Assembly: GCA_027943335.1 (NCBI GenBank)
Contig: BSBK01001118.1
Coordinates: 1,229,501-1,293,500, forward strand
DNA: 64,000 nt
From: Chamaecyparis obtusa
Taxonomy: Eukaryota; Streptophyta; Pinopsida; Cupressales; Cupressaceae
Reading direction: 5' to 3'
Shown: piece after piece, positions 22,903 to 35,716 of the stretch
How the letters are laid out: each line of letters begins with the position of its first letter
How positions within the stretch are numbered: the stretch's first letter is position 1
Program-made: the position numbers and the translations under genes
The notes under the pieces: generated by a model
The model's input: only the letters and a program-made list of their open reading frames with translations
Database searches by the model: none
What the model was told of the DNA's origin: nothing

Positions 22903-23740
22903 ATGGATACACAAGGAGCGATAATCAGTCAAAAACCCCAGAAACACCAATAGGTAAACTAGATAGGCTCCTTCAAATGATGCAAGAGACTCAGACCCAA
23001 ATTGGGTATCTAGAATAGAGAATAGGGAACATAGATGGAACTAGGGAATGGGAAGCTGAGTCCCAATCAAGATATAGAGAGGATAGACAAAAATACACTA
23101 GTGAGGATAGAGGAGAGAAATCACATACCCAAACCCAAAATTTTGAGAGAAACCCTGGAACTAGGATCATATCAAAAGATATAAAAAAAATTTAAACCAC
23201 CACAATATGATGAAACAGTTCCTAGAGATGCCACTAAAACATGGCTAACAAGTATGCATAAATACTTCAACATCACATATTACACTAATATCCAAAAGGC
23301 AATTTGAGGCTCCTACCAATTGATAGTGGAAGTTGTCAACTTGTGGGAGAATAAAATAGTTGAGCTAAAATTGAAACATGTAGGAGTTACTTGGTCCAAG
23401 TTTGTAGAGTTGTTTAGGCAGAGATGGCTGCCACAACTTTTCTACGAACACAAATTGTTTGAATTCCAGGATCTTAGGCAGGGAGATTTTTCTATGGATT
23501 AGTACATAGTTAAGTTCAACATATTACTCAAGTATGTGCCCTAACTTCAAGCAGATGAAAAATCTTATTTGAGAAAATATATTATGGGATTCATTAACCA
23601 AATTGGTGGTCCTATACATGTCCTTGCCCCAAAAACCTCAACAAAAGCCTATGAAAAGGTCGTATGTCAAGAGTTGAAACTCAAGATAGATGATTCAATT
23701 AGGGATAATGGCCGAAAGAAGGCAAAGTGTTCATAGTCCT
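22903..23740 (+). pseudogene. Gypsy gag, eroded
   Basis: From the ATG at 22903 the frame is broken several times. The gag signature is clear from about 23190: FKPPQYDETVPRDA, WENKIVELKLKHVGVTWSKF, FRQRWLPQLF, FEFQDLRQGDFSMD, YIVKFNILLKYVP. This is the capsid core of chromovirus gag. No zinc knuckle is readable. It forms the particle and packages RNA in living elements; this copy cannot. Confidence 0.8.
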
Positions 23741-23939
23741 CTCAACCATTCAAGAAAATACAAAATAGAGATGACACTAACACCAAATGGTAAGATTTTA
23801 AAAGGGAATTGAGAGAATTCTCAAGGGGATAAAAAGGGTTTCTTCAATAATAAACGAGCCAATGAAACATAGAATGAGGAAACTGAAAAGAAAGTTCCTC
23901 TAGGTGGATGTTTCACCTTTGGGGTTGAGTATTATGCTA

Positions 23940-24400
23940 ATCAGAGCTCTACCAGAATATATGGTGGGTAAGTATAAAGGAACCCCCTATCTAATCCACA
24001 TAGCAGTGGATAATAGATAAGAAAAATATCATATCACCTCAATTGATACAAAAAGTATGCTCTTTGGTAATCCTATAATAATTTTAATTGACACTAGAGA
24101 AACTGAGAGTTTCATTTCACCTAGAATGCCAAGTAGATTTCCTAAAAGAATAGGGTTTATGGCTAATGCATGGTCAGTTGAGTATGCAAATAAGTCTAGA
24201 GCTTGGATAGACCAATTTTTGTTTGAGGAAAGGGTTGATCTTCCAGGCTTCATAACATAAGTAAATTTGTATGCGGTGCCTTTATGGTCATATGATATTA
24301 TCCTAGGGATGAATTAGTTGTGGAAACATCATGTTAGAGTGGATTATTTCACAGAGACAATAGAATTATTAGATGACCTATGTAATGAAGTATCCTTTCA
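23940..24400 (+). pseudogene. Gypsy protease, active site mutated
   Basis: The strand with the active site reads IILIDTRETESFISP, where the family has D-T-G; Gly has become Arg. The C-terminal signature SYDIILGMN-stop-LWKHHVRVDY is the usual ILGMDWL motif with Asp to Asn and Trp to stop. The domain would process the polyprotein. Confidence 0.75.
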
Positions 24401-24559
24401 AGATATTTAATGAGCATTTAAGTTGAGACAATTGTTTTCTTTGTAACTAAGGCATGGTGAGAAGAAGGGATGTCAGTTATTTGTTGTCAAAATGGAGGAT
24501 TTGTATGAAACTAAGGAAGTCAACTATTTAGATGACATGCACATATATGACACAAGGTT

Positions 24560-27222
24560 GAGTTGACCTAGTGTTGACAGAAAATAACTGACATCCCTTT
24601 TTCTCACTAGTTATATTCGTCAAGAAGAAGGATGTAACCCTTTGTCTTTTTATAGATTATAGAATGCTGAACAAAGTGACAATAAGAAACAAATATCCCT
24701 TTCTTTGTATTGATGATCTCTTTGATAAAATGTGAGGAGCCACAATATTTTATAAAATAGATTTGTGGTCAAAGTATCACTAGTTGAGGCTCAAAGATGA
24801 AGACATTTATAAAAAATATATTTAGAACTCACTATGGGCACTACAAGTTCACGATCTTACCATTTGGGTTAACCAATGCCCCATCTACATTCATGAACCT
24901 GATGAACAACATGTTCCATGACTATTTAGATAAATTTGTTCTTGTATTTTTCAATAACATCTTAATATAATCCAAGAATGAAGAAGAACATATATAACAT
25001 TTGCAAGTAGTCTTACAACAACTAGAAGAACATCAATTGTATGGTAAATTGTCTAAATGCACCTTCTTTAAAAAATAAGTGTAATACCTAGGACATATCA
25101 TATTTGCAAAGGGAATAGTTGTGGGTCCAACCAAGATCAAAGCCATTTCAAAGTGGCCAAGTCCTAAAAACATACAAGAAGTAAGAAGTTTTATGAGTTT
25201 GGTCAAGTATTACAGGTTGTTCGTAATGAACTTTTCTCAAGTTGCATACCTTATTACTTCTCTTCAGATAAAAGGAAAGTGATTTGAGTGGTCAAAAAAG
25301 TGCCAATAAGCCTTTAAACTTCTTAAGGATAAGTTAACCTCAACACCAATTTTGAAAGTGTCAGATCCTAAAGGATAATTTTTAGTTGTAACTAATGCAT
25401 CAAGGGAAGGCTTCGGTGGGGTGTTGATGCAAGATGGGTGAGTGATTTCTTATGAATCACAAAATCTCAAAAGGTATGAGTTAAAATATGCACCCCACGA
25501 CTTAGAGTTACCTACAATTGTTCATTACCTATAATGATGGCATCATTATTTGATGGGAAAGTCCTTTGAGCTTAAATCTAACCATCAAGGGTTGAGATAT
25601 ATATTCACTCAACCTAATCTAAATGCACACCAAAGAAGATGGCTAGAAATAATTTCTGACTATGATTTTGATATAAGCTACATCAAGGGGAAAGAAAACC
25701 ATGTGGCTAATGCCTTGAGCCACAAATGACATGTTTTAGCTATAGCATCAATCCACACAAATTTCAGACAGCGTGTTCTTCAACACTTGAAGGGCGATAA
25801 ATATCATCATCAAGTAAAAGAATCCCTTGAAGGTAATCATCAGGATCATAGATATGATTGATTCATATTTGAACCAATTGGGTTATTAAGATTTGAAGGT
25901 GGGATGTATGTTCCAAAGTCACCAAAATTAAAAAAAATTGTTTGGAAATAAGTGTACACTCTGCACCTTATTTTGGACATCTCGAAGTCACTAAACTCAT
26001 ATCAGATGTTAAAACCTTATACTTTTGGAAAGGTATGAAGAAGGATGCTACAAGGTTTGTAGCCAACTGTCTATGATGCCAAAGGGTAAAGGCAAGACAC
26101 CAACATCCAACAAGATTGCTTCAACCTCATGCTATGCCAGAATGGAAATGGAAGGTAATTACTATGTATTTTGCCCAAGGGTTGCCTATGTCACATAAAA
26201 AGCACAATGCCATTCTAGTTCTAATTGATAGAATCATTAAGGTGGCCCATTTCATAGATGAAAACTTGACAAATGGAGCTCCTACCATAGCTCACAAGTT
26301 TGTCCAAGAGATTTTTAGACTCCACAGGATACTTGAAGGGATAATATTAGATAGGGATGCTAGGATGACATCTAGATTATGGAAAAACTCTTTATGCAAC
26401 CTTAGGTATACAATTGAATATTAGTTCAACCTACCATCTAGAAATTGATGGCCAGACAAAACGGGTCAATCGGATATTGGAAGACCTTCTAAGAATATAC
26501 GGTATGGATCAACAATACAAGTGGGAGGACTATCTTTCATTAGTTGAGTTCACATACAATAACACATATTAGTTTTTGATCAAGATGGCTCGATTTGATG
26601 CATTATATGGAAGGAGGTGCAAAATCCTATCAGTTGGGAAAAGCTAGAAAATAGGATAATCCTCAGTCCAGAGATGCTTTCAGAAATGAAAGGCAAGTTA
26701 AATAGATCAAACAAAGATTAGCAAAAGATAATGATCAGAAGAAGAGCTATGTAGATGCAAAGAGAATGCCCAAACACTTTGAGGTGGGAGAGAAAGTGAT
26801 CCTACAAGTTGAACCTAAAAAAAGTGTCGTCACATTTGAGAGATCCTCCAAGTAAGCACGCAGATATGTAGGACCTTTTTAGGTCCTAGATGTTGTCAAC
26901 CTAGTTTCTTACAAAATTTCTCCACCTCCAGCTCTTGCTTGGTTGCATAACAATTAACATGTGTCATATCTTAAAAAGTATGTATCAAACTTTGATCATA
27001 TGATTGATTGGAATTCCTTGTAGGTATGAGAACCATGGGTGGTCATGATCGATCCCATCAAGGTGCTCAAGCTACGTAAGATCCACTTATAAAATAAGGA
27101 GGTTAGGTAATACAAGGTCTAGTGGGACCAATACTCTAAGGAAAGTGCTACTTGGGAGGACTATGATGAGATACATCAACGATTTCCTTTTCTTTTTAAT
27201 GCTTATAATAAATTGAACTAAG
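24560..27222 (+). pseudogene. Gypsy RT-RNase H-integrase-chromodomain, eroded
   Basis: RT starts near 24610 ([20 protein letters not shown]) and continues as [17 protein letters not shown]. The catalytic strand is LVFFNNIL in place of FxDDIL, so both Asp are now Asn. RNase H (about 25370-25740) and the integrase zinc finger (about 25970-26080) are readable across stops and frameshifts. The integrase core is best kept at 26116-26424 (DRIIKVAHFI, LDRDARM). The tail ends in ATWEDYDEIHQRFPFL, the CR-type chromodomain end of Tekay/Del-like elements. Dozens of stops make this one of the oldest insertions here. Confidence 0.85.
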
Positions 27223-27306
27223 TTTAAATAATATTTCCATGATGTAAATATTTTGTGTGTGTGTAATCTTGATAATTGAGGATGATGATTTACAAGGGGA
27301 ACGATA

Positions 27307-28045
27307 TGTCACATCCCTTCTGACTATTGATACTTTTGGTGTTTTGTTTAAATTTATGCCCTAGATGGTAATTGGATTTCATAAATAGTGGTTTTATTTA
27401 TATTGATTCTCTAGATGGTAATTTATTTTCATAAACAATGGTTTTGTTTATATTGATTTCCTAGATGGTAATTGGTTTTCATAAACAATTATTTTGTTTA
27501 TATTGATACCCTAAATGTATATCTGGTTTTCATTTCCTTCTTATCATAGAATAGTGGTTTGAATATTGTAAGAGGAATGATATAATGATTTGTGTTTTAT
27601 CTTGAGTTATGAAATTTAATTATTACATTTATATAATGCCGAGATAACAATGATTACAAATTAACTACCTTCTTTTGACAAGTGGTTGCAGGAATTTCTC
27701 ATCCTCTGAGGAAAGGAGAGAAAGTATCATCAAGAAAGGGGGGTGCAAACATGGTTATGAACTGGAGCTACCTAGGTTTTAGAACTAGTAAGTATTGACA
27801 AGGTTCAGGCTAGTGCAAACCTAAGAGGTATAGGTCTTGACTAGGAGCCTAGTTGGTCCCGCGATGTCAGTAAGTCATATTGTTAGTAAACCTGAGCTAG
27901 ATAGGATCTTTCATCTTGGATGTGAACCTTTGTTCAATCTTTTGTCCTTATGGTGGTTTAAGTGATAGCTTATGGTGTTATTATTTGAAAGAATAATATG
28001 AATACTCATCCTCATATGTGTGCGTGTTATTGAAGTTTCATGATG
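27307..28045 (+). repeat. 3' LTR (minimum extent)
   Basis: Partner of 18792-19540, starting TGTCACATCCC straight after the purine tract. It includes the same 49-bp tandem array. The downstream border is not visible. Confidence 0.8.
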
Positions 28046-29831
28046 ATAAATTTCATCTCATTTGACCTTGAAAGGATAAGAATAGTTGTGCATGCATTAC
28101 TACATGGATCAAAGAATCATGAATAGAACTCCATAACCTTGTAATGTTGTGTTGGATATTGCAGAGAGTAGTGTAATGTTATTAATGAAATGTACTTCCC
28201 TGTGAATGTGAGAAGACCAGTACTAGTGCTTGAGTGAGTGTTGTGTGAACCTAGTAATTTCTTATGTTTTCTATGGACTAGTATAACCAAGCACCCAACT
28301 ATGGATATTATGTTTTAGATATGGAAAACCATACCACTCATGTGGTGTTTTCTTGTTTTTCATCTTACTGAGTATCAACCCTTGGGTTATTGGTAAATCA
28401 CTATGTTATGTAAGGGGTAGTAGTATTACCACTTCTTTGGGTAGAGTGATTGGTGTACGAATACTAGTGGTGCAAAGAAACCTTAGCTTCAACTACTCAA
28501 GGAAGGAAGTGATGTATGTATTCCCTTATGATGAATCTATATATGTGGTTCATAAGTGTTCATCCTAATCCCCACAATTATTCAGCATCATATCAACTCT
28601 TCCTGAGAAGTTTTTTTTTGCTTCAGTGTTAGCTTGCAAGAGTTGAATGAATGTTCCCCTCTTCCTCGTTGGGCGGCTAGTTTATAGTCACATAGTAATG
28701 TTATGTTTTATTTTATGATTATTTTTATTTTTGTTTGTGTGGACCAATGAATTTATTTATCCTTGTTTGTGATGGTTCAGCCACAACTTGTGAAAAAATA
28801 TTTTATATTTGATTTATTCTTATAATTTATTATATTTATCTTATTGTTGAAATTGATAACTTAATTTCTCTTATTTTTTAATTTTGGCGGCTATACTAAT
28901 TTCTCTTTGGTATTTCCAAAAGTTGGTCTTGTGTTGTAAAGTATTTCCTCACCAAAGATGTATGTGGCAGGCTTGGTGAGTTTATGCAAGGGATCACACC
29001 CAAGGAACCTTACATCTATGGCCACTCTCAAGCGTTGTGATGTATTATCTCGATGTGCTTTGGCATGCTTGTATAGAATGCATATCTAATTTTGTTCATT
29101 TTTTCATATTAGAAATAGAATCATCATGCTTTGTTAATACATATGTCATTATGCTCGGTTAAATGCAAAAAAATGTTATATCTTTAGGATAATGGTTGTT
29201 GATTTATATTATAAAAATGGATATTGTTCATGGATAATATTTCTTGTAACTAAAATGTTTAATAGAAAATTTGATATTCTAAGGAAAATGAAGTGTTTTA
29301 AGTTTCCACCTTGCTTGAAGATCAATGAAATGAATGTATACTGGTGTGTTATTGTGTGAACTAGTATACTTACCATACATGCATTTGTGGAAAAGAAAGA
29401 TGTATTTTATCGTTTGACATTTATATTGTGGAGATCTTGGAAGGTAAGTGAAGAGAATTTGTAGGCATGTCCTTAACTTAATGATGAATTTGTGAAGGAT
29501 GATTTGATTTCAGTACTTTGATGGCTAACTTTTTGTAAGAATCCATTACATTAGTGAATATGTTGAATTGCTTAATTTTTGCTTGCTTAAAAAGAGAACT
29601 TTCTTTATACACTATTGTAGGAAAAGGTTAAAAAATTTTCTAGTGGTAAAATGCATTCTAAGATAAATATACAAATGTGTTTTGCTCGATCATTTTGTGA
29701 AGATTATTCTATATTGATGCATAGATCCTAAGAAGGACTATTATCAACATGATATATTATGAAGTTAAGACTAATGTGTGTGATATGTTCTGATCAAGAG
29801 CTTTGCGACTTATAGGAGTAAGCCGAGTTCT
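28046..29831. other. Stretch without a recognisable gene
   Basis: AT-rich, with short frames only. It may hold the rest of the 3' LTR and the 3' end of another gypsy element that leads into the purine tract at 29832. Confidence 0.4.
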
Positions 29832-29860
29832 AGGGGGAGGATGTAATGTCCTTCCATGTG
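29832..29860 (+). other. Polypurine tract and LTR start candidate
   Basis: AGGGGGAGGA is followed at once by TGTAATGTCC, the common form of a gypsy polypurine tract joined to its 3' LTR. No pol is recognisable just upstream and the LTR end is not found, so this is the remnant of another element. Confidence 0.45.
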
Positions 29861-30210
29861 ACTATTTATTTCATGTGTTCAAGTGTGTGTATTATAATTA
29901 TGATGATATGTATTAGGCTTCTCATGATGGCATTGATATTATATGTTGTGATGGATATTTTGATGCTATGAGATCAGTGTATTATTTTCTTTATGATATA
30001 AGAAGATGATTATGTACTTGATCATGATATATTGATGTGTACTAACCCATGTATCTATTGATGGTTTGATTATTCCTATGCTTATGTTATTCATTAATGT
30101 TGATCATGTTTGGCGTGTATGTATGGAGAGGGAGGATGTCATATTACTCACTTGTGAGGCCCATATGATGTCTCGATTGCCCCTTTATTATTTGAATTGT
30201 TTTACATTAT

Positions 30211-30906
30211 ATATATATATGCACGTGCTCGTGTTGAGGTCTAGGTTTGCAAGTACCAAGGATCGACTCCATCTATTTTTTCAAGTCTTCTGTCTTCATA
30301 TTCTCGATGGAGTTGAAAAGGGAGATAACATTAAGGCCCAACATCTGATCCAACTCAACCATCATTTGTGATAGTTTGATTTGCATGATTTAATCGCTAC
30401 TTTAGGGATATATCATTAATTAATTAATTATGTAAATTTTCCTAATATAGTTAATGTAGATTAAAATATATTTTATGAAGATATTAAATATTGATTAAGT
30501 ATTTCTATTAAGGTTGGTTAAAGTAATCTATCAAAGTATTAAAAAATGATTATTTAAAACTATTAATGTTAATTTTGTATAATCTAATTATTGTTTAAAT
30601 TATGTTATGAGATGATATTAATATTATTGATTATACATTAGGGCCCATTTGGTTGCGGGAATTAGCCTAGAATTGGCATTTGCGATTTTTGATTTCATTG
30701 AATCCTCAGTTTGGGAGTGCAATATGAAAATAGAATAGGAAGATGTAAATGTCATTTTGGCCCAAAATGAGCATTTACATCTTCCACTTGAAAAGGTGGA
30801 ATTGGAATTTGAAATTGGAATTGGAATTGGGGTAAATCAAATTTTTAAATTTTTCATGTACATACATACATACATACATACATACATACATACATACATA
30901 CATACA

Positions 30907-30986
<80 letters not shown>

Positions 30987-31461
30987 TATATAGATACATA
31001 TATACATATATAGATACATATATACACACACACACACACACATATATATGCGCATGTGCTCGTGTTGAGGTTTAGGTTTGCAGGTACTAGTGATCCACTC
31101 CACCTATTTTTTCAAGTCTGAGTATGTCTTCATATTCTTGATGGAGTTGAAAAGGGAGATAACATTAAGGCCCAACATCTGATCTAGATCAACCATCATT
31201 CGTGATAGTTTGATTTGCATGATTTAATCGTTGCTTTAGGGATATATCATTAATTAATTAATTATGTAAATTGTCCTAATATAGTTAACGTAGATTAAAA
31301 TATATTTTATGAAGATATTAAATATTGATTAAGTATTTCTATTAAGGTTGGTTAAAGTAATCTATCAAAGTATTAAATAATGATTATTTAAAATTATTAA
31401 TGTTAATTTTGTATAGTCTAATTATTGGTTAAATTTATGTTATGAGATGATATTAATATAA
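30211..31461 (+). repeat. Segmental direct duplication, about 420 bp per copy
   Basis: 30211-30626 and 31042-31461 are closely similar by eye (for example GGTTGGTTAAAGTAATCTATC in both). They lie 831 bases apart, each preceded by a TA or CA/TA microsatellite. Between them are the left end of the foldback element and the expanded microsatellites. Confidence 0.9.
30861..31042. repeat. Compound microsatellite (CATA)n(TA)n(CA)n
   Basis: About eighteen CATA units (30861-30934) are followed by about twenty-three TA units, mixed ATAGATACATA units, and a (CA)n run (31025-31042). Reading frames across it are artefacts. Confidence 0.95.
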
Positions 31462-31462
31462 T

Positions 31463-32133
31463 AGGTTGCAGGAATTAGGAAATGTCAGATTTGATCAAAT
31501 GTTGGAAATAGTCAAATCATGGATTTGATATTCCATTTTCCGTTTTCAAAATATAGTTTGAACCATTTGGTTGACCTGGAATATGAGCGAGAAGATGCAT
31601 TTCCTCCATTTGGTTCCACATTTTGAAACTAGAACTGGAATTTGAGTATGGTTTTTTTTAAAAAAATTTTGAATTGTTTTAATATTTTTGAATTTAATAA
31701 TTCATTTTTATTATTTATTTTTAATTTAATTTTATATAGAAAATTGAAGTGAAGTTTAAAGGAATTTAATTCACGTCAAACAGCAAGGTAAGGTCATCGG
31801 TAGAAAAGCAAAGTTTAAATGAATTTTTGTTTTATTCATGTACATCAACAAACTTAACCTACATGAATAAAAATAGGAAAATGGAATCGCAGACCGTTTT
31901 AGGCAGTGAAAGTTGGAGACAGACAACCAAGTTACAATCACTGATCGCAACTAAAATTCGACAAAAAAATTTGAAAATAAATTCGAGAAAAATTTTTAAA
32001 AAAATAAAAATTAAAAAAAAATTTGAAAAAAAAATTGAAAAAGAAATCGACAAAAAATTTAAATTTTTTTCGAATAAAAAATAAATTAAATCGCTCCGCA
32101 CACAAATAAAAAATTAAAAAATTAAGTGATAGA
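31463..32133. other. Interior of the foldback element, no gene
   Basis: It starts with GGTTGCAGGAATTAG, a stub of the foldback terminus. The rest is A/T-rich with poly-A and poly-T tracts near 31650-31750 and 31970-32080. No coding region is supported. Confidence 0.5.
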
Positions 32134-32343
32134 CATGAAAAATTTAAAAATTTGATTTACCCCAATTCCAATTCCAATTTCAAATTTCAATTCTACCTTT
32201 CCAAGTGGAAGATGTAAATGCTCGTTTTGGGCCAAAATGACATTTACATCTTCCTATTCTATTTTCATATTGCACTCCCAAAGTAAGGATTCAATGAAAT
32301 CGGAAATCGCAAATGCTAATTCCTGCAACCAAATGGGCCCTTA

Positions 32344-33389
32344 TTAATGATTATTTACTAATATAATAAGAACACACATTATCTTCTGTTAATTTTTCCT
32401 ATTTAAAAAGATAATAATTATTCAATTGCAATATTAAAACAAATATTTTATGAGAATAGAACAAACGTAATATAAAAAATATTTTATTGGGATATTCCCC
32501 TTATTGTGTTAGAGTTAACTAATCATTTGAATTATTAATTACCAAAGCCATCCTTTGATTTTTGACGTAGGGCTTTGCATTTGCTTTTTGAAGGCATTTT
32601 CAACAATTTGTTGAAAATTGAGTCTTTTTGAAGAATTTGGAAAGGATAAAAGTATTTTGGGGAATTTTATATTGGGATTACTTGTTTGATCTTGTTGTGG
32701 ATTTGGATTTAGCTTGGATTGCATCGTTGCTCATCTTCTTCTGTGATTTTCTATTGCAAACTTAGGTATGTAACTGAGCCATATAATTAAGATGCGTCTT
32801 CATTATTGCAATGTGTAATGATGTTTTAGCTTTGAATAATGGTTTCTCTGGTTATATCTTCTTTCCAATAGATTTTTTTTCAATTTGATTGATTCTCTAT
32901 TCTATTGCAATTCATTGCAATTTCATAGATTTTTTATTTCTGGCGTGTGATTCTTTTGAGACTTGTAATTTGTGTGAAATATCTTATCTGCTTTTTGTCT
33001 TGGGATTACAGCAGGGTAGCCTACATAACAACCCAATAAGGGGTCATTTTCTATGTTAGAGAAGATTTGTATACTTTGAGGCATCAAATGTAATGCTGGT
33101 ACCAAAATGTTTGTTTTATTTTGATCGTTTTGATTAGTATGGCTTTAGGCATTGGTCACTAGTTATCCTTTCTCTACATTCGGTTGGGTTTTTCCTCTAA
33201 TTCTAGTGTTGTTGACATTATTCTATCTCTCGTTGCTATCTTCATCTCAATAATTTCGTTGATTGTTGTCTTTTATGTCATTTGGGTTTTTAGCTTCTGC
33301 ATGTAGTATTTTCAGTTTGTTCTTGTTTTCTTGTTTTTGTATTTTGGTTGGCGATCCTTTTAGTTGCATTAGTAAATTTTATCTTGATT
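32344..33389. other. AT-rich stretch, no supported gene
   Basis: T-rich plus-strand sequence resembling a plant leader with an intron: a possible donor CTTAG/GTATGTAAC near 32765 and acceptor GGGATTACAG near 33012. No open reading frame supports a gene. Confidence 0.35.
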
Positions 33390-33851
33390 TTCGACGATGA
33401 CTAATCGATTTTTCGATGCAAATTGGTCGACCAAACGACCAATATTGTTGTCGAATTTTCTACGCCGATTATTCGACACATTATATATTTGTCGCATATT
33501 CGACCAGTATAGTTGTCGAACTATCGACTGATCCGATGTCAAAATAATCACTTCAATCTGGAAGAATGTCCGATGTATCTTTCATCTTTTTCGACCAATG
33601 TTGGTTGAAATAATTGTAACTAGCCGACACATCTTTTTGCATTTTTTACCACATATGGTCGGAATATCGATTGATGAAATACGTCGACTGTATAGCATTG
33701 CAGTCGAAATATCAACGACTGATGGTCGGAGCATTCGTCGAGAGTATAGCATTCTTGTCGAATGTACAGTCTTTGTTGGTCGAAAAATTGACAGCAAACT
33801 AAGTTTTAAAAAAATTTAAAAAATTATGAAATCTATTAATATATTATAGTG
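33390..33851. other. CpG-dense TCGA array ending in TATAGTG
   Basis: About sixteen TCGA sites, mostly as GTCGA or TCGAC in both orientations, crowd into 400 bases, while flanking DNA has almost none. Such arrays are typical of CACTA subterminal regions, where transposase-associated proteins bind. The stretch ends at TATAGTG (33845-33851), which matches a CACTA right terminus (reverse of CACTATA). The end points left, away from the transposase at 39-43 kb, so it may belong to another element. Confidence 0.5.
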
Positions 33852-35716
33852 ATTTATGGGTGCCATCTATACGTGATTTTCTTGTTATGGGTGCCATCTA
33901 ATGTTTTCATCATGGGTGCCATGACAGTTTGTCATCTTGTTGGTAATATTCTATGTTCCACAATGACAAGGATGTTTCCATGTTCTCTCTACCCGTTTTC
34001 ATGTTAATATCCTATTCAAATGTTCCCATGTTCTCTCTACTTATACATGTGACAATATATTGTATCTAGTATCTTGATTCTCCTTCCTTTGGTTATTATT
34101 ATTTAGTAAAATACCATGAACTAGAAAATAAACTAAATATAGGAATGCAATTGAAGCACCTTACCATTAGAGCTCAAATGTCTGAGACTGGATGATCTAG
34201 AAATTTGTTGACCTACAAAGCATTTTAATAGAGCTCAAGTCAAACAAAAAAATACCAATACTCCATAAAAGTGTCATTTTATTAAACCATTTTTTCTTTT
34301 GATATTCATCGCGAGGCTTAGGAACAAGACCAAGGACAAAGTATAATAGATCATGTTCGTTGAAGTGATGAAATTATAGTTTAGATGACATGATGAAACC
34401 CCTCTCAAAAGTGAAACTTTATCTCAATTGATGATTACATGTACAATCTCCATTATATCTCAATCAGGTTCACAAATAGAAGAAATGAAAAAGGTGTGAA
34501 AACACACATCATACATGGCACAACTCAAATAAAGACCCCTTGATTTGGCTTTAGAGACTGGCCGTTTACAATTAGCACTTCATAATTGTAGTGTACCAAA
34601 AAAATTACAAATTACAAAAAGAAAATTTAAAAATTTGAAGAAAGTGGAGGAAAGAAGATTTGTGGCATCAACAATTTGACCAATTTTTCCTTGTCACTTT
34701 TTTGTGATTAAATTTGTTTTTTGTCACACATTAAGGTAAAAAGAAAAGTTTGAGAGACCAAATTCAAATTTTATAATTCAGATTTTGTTCCCCACCAAAA
34801 TAATCATCCCTCCAAACTATCTAAATCTCAAAATGAAGTGCAACTGTAAATATAGTTTGATCTAGAAATCCTCACATAGAAAGACTCACTAAGGTGACCA
34901 CCATTAATCTTAATGAATGTGGCTAGATCCAAGGCCTTCAATCTATCCAAATAATTCATAAAATAAAAGCCATTTGCTAAAAATCTCAATGTCAAATAAA
35001 ATATAAATTTCTACAAATCTTAGATGCAAAATGAAGGGTGAATTAGAATATATGAGTACCAAAAGAAGGTAGACCAAACTAATCAAATAACACCAAAAAA
35101 TTCAACATGATGCCAAAGATATGTTTCTTAATGGTACTCATCTACAAATATCACAAAAGAGGATTTTTTTTATGCCTATCTCTTTTCCAAATGTCGACAA
35201 CTAACTTTAAACTACTTAATATTCACATGGGTTGATGATTTCATGACGCTCAAACTTGAAATGAATTCTAGATATGTGAGTCAAGTATTCAAATAGAAGA
35301 TGGATCACCCCACTCAAAGCCAATGGATAGCTTGACTTGGCAACAGTAAGTGTAGATTAATTTAATTGAACAAATTAGGAAAACCAACTCCATTGTAAGC
35401 TCATTTTACTCTTCCTTGCCTTTGTCACTTGACAAACCAGCAGATTTACTCACCACAAACCTCATCTTAAAAGAAACAAAAGAACATTGAAATGAATCAA
35501 GGTTATAAGAGGCCAAAGTGGAGTAAAAGAGAATACATCAAATTTGAGTTTTACATTAAAAAATACCAAGGTTGATGTAGATGCACTAAAATTCACGTTA
35601 GCTTTTAGATACAAAACTCAAAATTACAAAAGTAATAAAATGATAACTTTTATGGACTAATACAAAAGTAAACATATGCACAAAAAGATGAAATGGAAAT
35701 AAAGAAATGGAACCTA
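33852..35716. other. Stretch without a recognisable gene
   Basis: It starts with three copies of ATGGGTGCCAT (33857-33925). The remainder is AT-rich, without a protein signature. It could hold the 3' flank of the minus-strand CACTA gene. Confidence 0.4.

Larger units (their letters stand above)
18792..28045 (+). mobile_element. Ty3/gypsy chromovirus with paired LTRs, heavily decayed
   Basis: Two direct repeats starting TGTCACATCCC (18792 and 27307) flank gag, protease, RT, RNase H, integrase and a CR-type chromodomain remnant in the plus orientation. A purine tract (AAGGGGAACGA) precedes the right LTR and a tRNA-iMet-like primer site is at 22150. The proven LTR match covers about 720 bases on each side. 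The outer ends and the 19540-22149 leader are unresolved and may hold secondary insertions. Confidence 0.85.
30641..32340. mobile_element. PIF/Harbinger-like foldback element
   Basis: Left 30641-30858 and right 32134-32340 are inverted repeats of about 210 bases beginning GGGCCCATTTGGTTGC. TTA flanks both ends (30638-30640, 32341-32343). A 3-bp TTA duplication and G-GCCC-TTTGGTT-type ends are the mark of PIF/Harbinger/Tourist elements. No transposase is encoded, so it is non-autonomous. The interior holds microsatellites and the second copy of the flanking duplication, so the element has been rearranged since insertion. Confidence 0.75.

Noticed and set aside
30757..31103. Overlapping Tyr/Ile/Val/Cys/Met-rich frames on both strands
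   Set aside because: They are translations of the CATA, TA and CA microsatellites and have no coding character.
32344..33100. Possible host gene promoter with a leader intron
   Set aside because: Splice-like motifs exist but no downstream coding exon could be supported.
33156..33851. Short CACTA element from CACTAGTTATC to TATAGTG
   Set aside because: The termini match only over five bases and the left part lacks the TCGA array, so the left end is not convincing.
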